Below, piece by piece: positions 62,549 to 64,000 of a stretch of 64,000 bases of DNA. The stretch is taken from the NCBI RefSeq assembly GCF_004359195.1, contig NZ_CP037954.1:2852001-2916000 (forward strand), written 5' to 3'. The notes beneath the pieces were generated by a model. The model ran no database searches. It was given only the letters and a program-made list of their open reading frames with translations, and was not told the origin of the DNA. The DNA comes from Chryseobacterium salivictor. Lineage in GTDB: Bacteria; Bacteroidota; Bacteroidia; Flavobacteriales; Weeksellaceae. Made by a program: the position numbers and the translations under genes. Position 1 is the first letter of the stretch. Every line of letters begins with the position of its first letter.

Positions 62549-63438
62549 TCAAAAGTAGAGTTTTTTGATAATATTTTATTGTTGTCGTTGTTGAAATTTT
62601 GTTGGAATGTGGGAAACTCATTTGCGCTATTTTGATTGAGTTTTCCATATTTCAATAAAAAATCCCGTGGTGTAAGGTATTGTAACGCACTATGCGGTCT
62701 CTCATTATTGTACATCCACATCCATATTTCTGCATAATTTCTCATTTGTTTGATGTTCTCAAAGAGGTAAACACTTAAAAACTCTGTCCGGAATGTTCTG
62801 TTAAATCTCTCAATCAATGAGTTTTGTGTAGGTTTCCCTAGTTGAATGAAGGCTAGTTCGATATTCTCTTTGTTGCAATAATCTTTCATTTTTTCTGCAA
62901 TAAATTCCGGTCCGTTGTCCACTCTTATTTTTTCAGGTTTTCCCCGCCATTCAATTAATTGTTCCAATTGCGAGATTACTTTTGCAGAGGGCAAGCTGCT
63001 GTCAATAGTGATGTTTAAAATCTCTCTGTTAAAATCGTCAATGATATTAAGGGTTCTCACGCTTTTGCCATTTTCCAAACTGTCGTGCATAAAATCCATG
63101 CTCCAAGTAACGTTCGGATAGATGGGGCGAACCAGTGGTTGTTTTATCCGTGCTGGAAGCCGCTTTTTCCTTTTACTTCGCAAATTTAATCTCATCGACT
63201 TATAAATCCGATAAACCCTTTTGTGATTCCATCCAAAGCCTAAGTTTTTCAACCGATTGTGCATCATCCAAAAGCCCCACGTTTGATTAGAATCTGCAAG
63301 TAAAATAAGTTCTGCACGGATTTCATCATCTGAACTTTTAAATACCTGACGATAATAATAAACTGAACTTCTTAAACTGAACACTTTGCACGCCTTGCGC
63401 AAACTCATGTTATGGATTTCTTTCGAATAATCCACCAA
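62539..63438 (-). CDS. IS3-family transposase OrfB (DDE catalytic part)
   Basis: 299 residues: HTH_21 region (1-60), then the rve integrase core with catalytic triad: Asp in WSMDFMHDSLENG, Asp in RVDNGPEFIAEKM, Glu in NSLIERFNRTFR. It is normally made as OrfAB by -1 frameshifting; in the -1 frame after the A7G site the chain reads KKALTPCEKRELVDYSKEI and enters this ORF. It looks intact and probably active. Its stop lies within 16 bp of the IS end. Confidence 0.93.
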   Translation of the reverse strand: MVDYSKEIHNMSLRKACKVFSLRSSVYYYRQVFKSSDDEIRAELILLADSNQTWGFWMMHNRLKNLGFGWNHKRVYRIYKSMRLNLRSKRKKRLPARIKQPLVRPIYPNVTWSMDFMHDSLENGKSVRTLNIIDDFNREILNITIDSSLPSAKVISQLEQLIEWRGKPEKIRVDNGPEFIAEKMKDYCNKENIELAFIQLGKPTQNSLIERFNRTFRTEFLSVYLFENIKQMRNYAEIWMWMYNNERPHSALQYLTPRDFLLKYGKLNQNSANEFPTFQQNFNNDNNKILSKNSTFECA

Positions 63439-63458
63439 CTCACGCTTCTCACAAGGCG

Positions 63459-63725
63459 TTAGAGCTTTTTTTCGATCACATCTTTTAAGACGACAATCTC
63501 CAAAGTTTGCTCAGCTACGATCTTTTTATATTGCGAAAGTTGCTTTTCCATCTCTTTCATTTTTGAAAGTTGCTGAACATCCAATCCACCATATTTGCTC
63601 TTCCACTTGTAAAAGGTTGGCTGGCTAATTCCATGCTCCCGGCAAATCTCATTTACCGTTTTTCCCTGATTTTGTTCAGATAATATCTTGATGATCTGAA
63701 CTTCTGAAAATTTACTGTTTTTCAT
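63459..63725 (-). CDS. IS3-family OrfA
   Basis: 88 residues: helix-turn-helix (VNEICREHGISQPTFYKWKS) followed by a leucine-zipper-like helix (LSKMKEMEKQLSQYKKIVAE). It binds the inverted repeats and limits transposition when made alone. The end VIEKKL is encoded over the slippery A7G, where ribosomes can slip to make OrfAB. Confidence 0.92.
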   Translation of the reverse strand: MKNSKFSEVQIIKILSEQNQGKTVNEICREHGISQPTFYKWKSKYGGLDVQQLSKMKEMEKQLSQYKKIVAEQTLEIVVLKDVIEKKL

Positions 63726-63785
63726 AGTCTTTCAAATTTAAAAACTATATTTTTAAATGATCCTATTTTTGGGGAAGATTACAAA

Positions 63786-64000
63786 CACTCTGATCACTTG
63801 CTGGAACTTATCATAAAAAGTAAAGTTTCTTATTCTGATAAGTACCGATCGTATTTACATTCATTTACAGGTTTAGAATTTAACGATTCAGAAATTGATC
63901 GAATGATTCTAGGCAACTATTCTGAGGAAAAAGATATCCATAAGAGACCATTAGCTAAGATGTATCAGGACATAGGATTATCCTTAGGATTAATTAAGAG
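63786..64000 (+). pseudogene. Unrecognised coding fragment beside the IS, running off the window
   Basis: The plus strand is open from the IS end to 64000, reading HSDHLLELIIKSKVSYSDKY, then GLEFNDSEIDRMILGNYSEE and RPLAKMYQDIGLSLGLIK. The composition is that of a soluble, charged protein; I recognise no family. Its 5' part is missing at the IS. It is on the opposite strand to the ATPase and is not its missing half. It may continue as a whole C-terminus beyond the window. Confidence 0.55.

Larger units (their letters stand above)
62523..63783 (-). mobile_element. IS3-family insertion sequence (IS150-like), 1261 bp
   Basis: The ends share TGTAATCTTCCC (62523-62534 and, inverted, 63772-63783), with weaker matching beyond. 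It carries orfA and orfB on the minus strand with a slippery A7G at 63466-63472. The flanks show no 3- or 4-bp direct repeat (left TAG, right AAC), so the copy did not simply insert here. Confidence 0.88.

Overview
The window looks like chromosomal DNA from a Bacteroidota bacterium of the class Flavobacteriia, most likely a Chryseobacterium/Kaistella-type member of the Weeksellaceae. This rests on gldF/gldG gliding genes, a type IX secretion sorting domain on an M1 peptidase, TAnnTTTG-type -7 promoter boxes, an N-terminally extended ATP synthase subunit a, many small outer-membrane beta-barrels, and low-GC DNA. No 16S gene is present, so the genus is an inference.

Layout. (1) 1-3178: ATP synthase genes on the minus strand (atpA partial, atpH, atpF, atpE, atpB, and a small membrane protein at the head), with a terminator-like hairpin between atpE and atpF. 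(2) 3179-4228: a 1-kb gene-free segment holding a pseudoknotted RNA candidate, flanked by two arrays of 11-bp repeats. (3) 4229-13744: ffh, three beta-barrel proteins, a PhoH-like ATPase, a DUF62 adenosyltransferase, HemJ, GldF/GldG and a DUF4268 protein. (4) 14059-19020: a sulfate-assimilation cluster (Rrf2 regulator, iron-sulfur CysH, CysD, CysN, and a fusion of a degenerate sirohaem-synthase domain with a TSUP anion exporter), with a candidate operator before cysH. (5) 19245-31183: a toxin-antitoxin pair whose toxin carries a nonsense codon, then kbl, an M1 peptidase, dacB, priA, proline dehydrogenase, aroB and a beta-barrel. (6) 31240-40649: purine genes purF, purC, purL and purB. Between purC and purL lies a satD/DUF3307 pair with a cluster of TTATAAG half-sites upstream and a related palindromic repeat on each side. 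(7) 40706-59578: lipid, envelope and central metabolism, including an acyltransferase, a glycosyltransferase, a CNNM-type transporter between two paralogous hydrolases, sucA/odhB with an exported protein between them, glgC and a large outer-membrane receptor.

(8) 59650-64000 is accessory DNA. Two tandem 337-bp units each carry a tiny GIY-YIG endonuclease gene joined to a chimeric tRNA 3'-end mimic, and the unit boundaries fall inside the T-loop. A third, truncated tRNA end marks what looks like an island junction. Beyond it lies a broken Septu-like (PtuA/PtuB) defence pair: an ATPase whose Walker A half has been replaced by an IS3-family element, and an HNH nuclease with a one-base frameshift. 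An unrecognised open frame leaves the window on the far side of the IS.

The best candidates for something undescribed are the GIY-YIG/tRNA-mimic units, the pseudoknotted RNA upstream of ffh, and the satD module with its repeated operator half-sites. Functions are assigned by reading motifs only; no database search was run.
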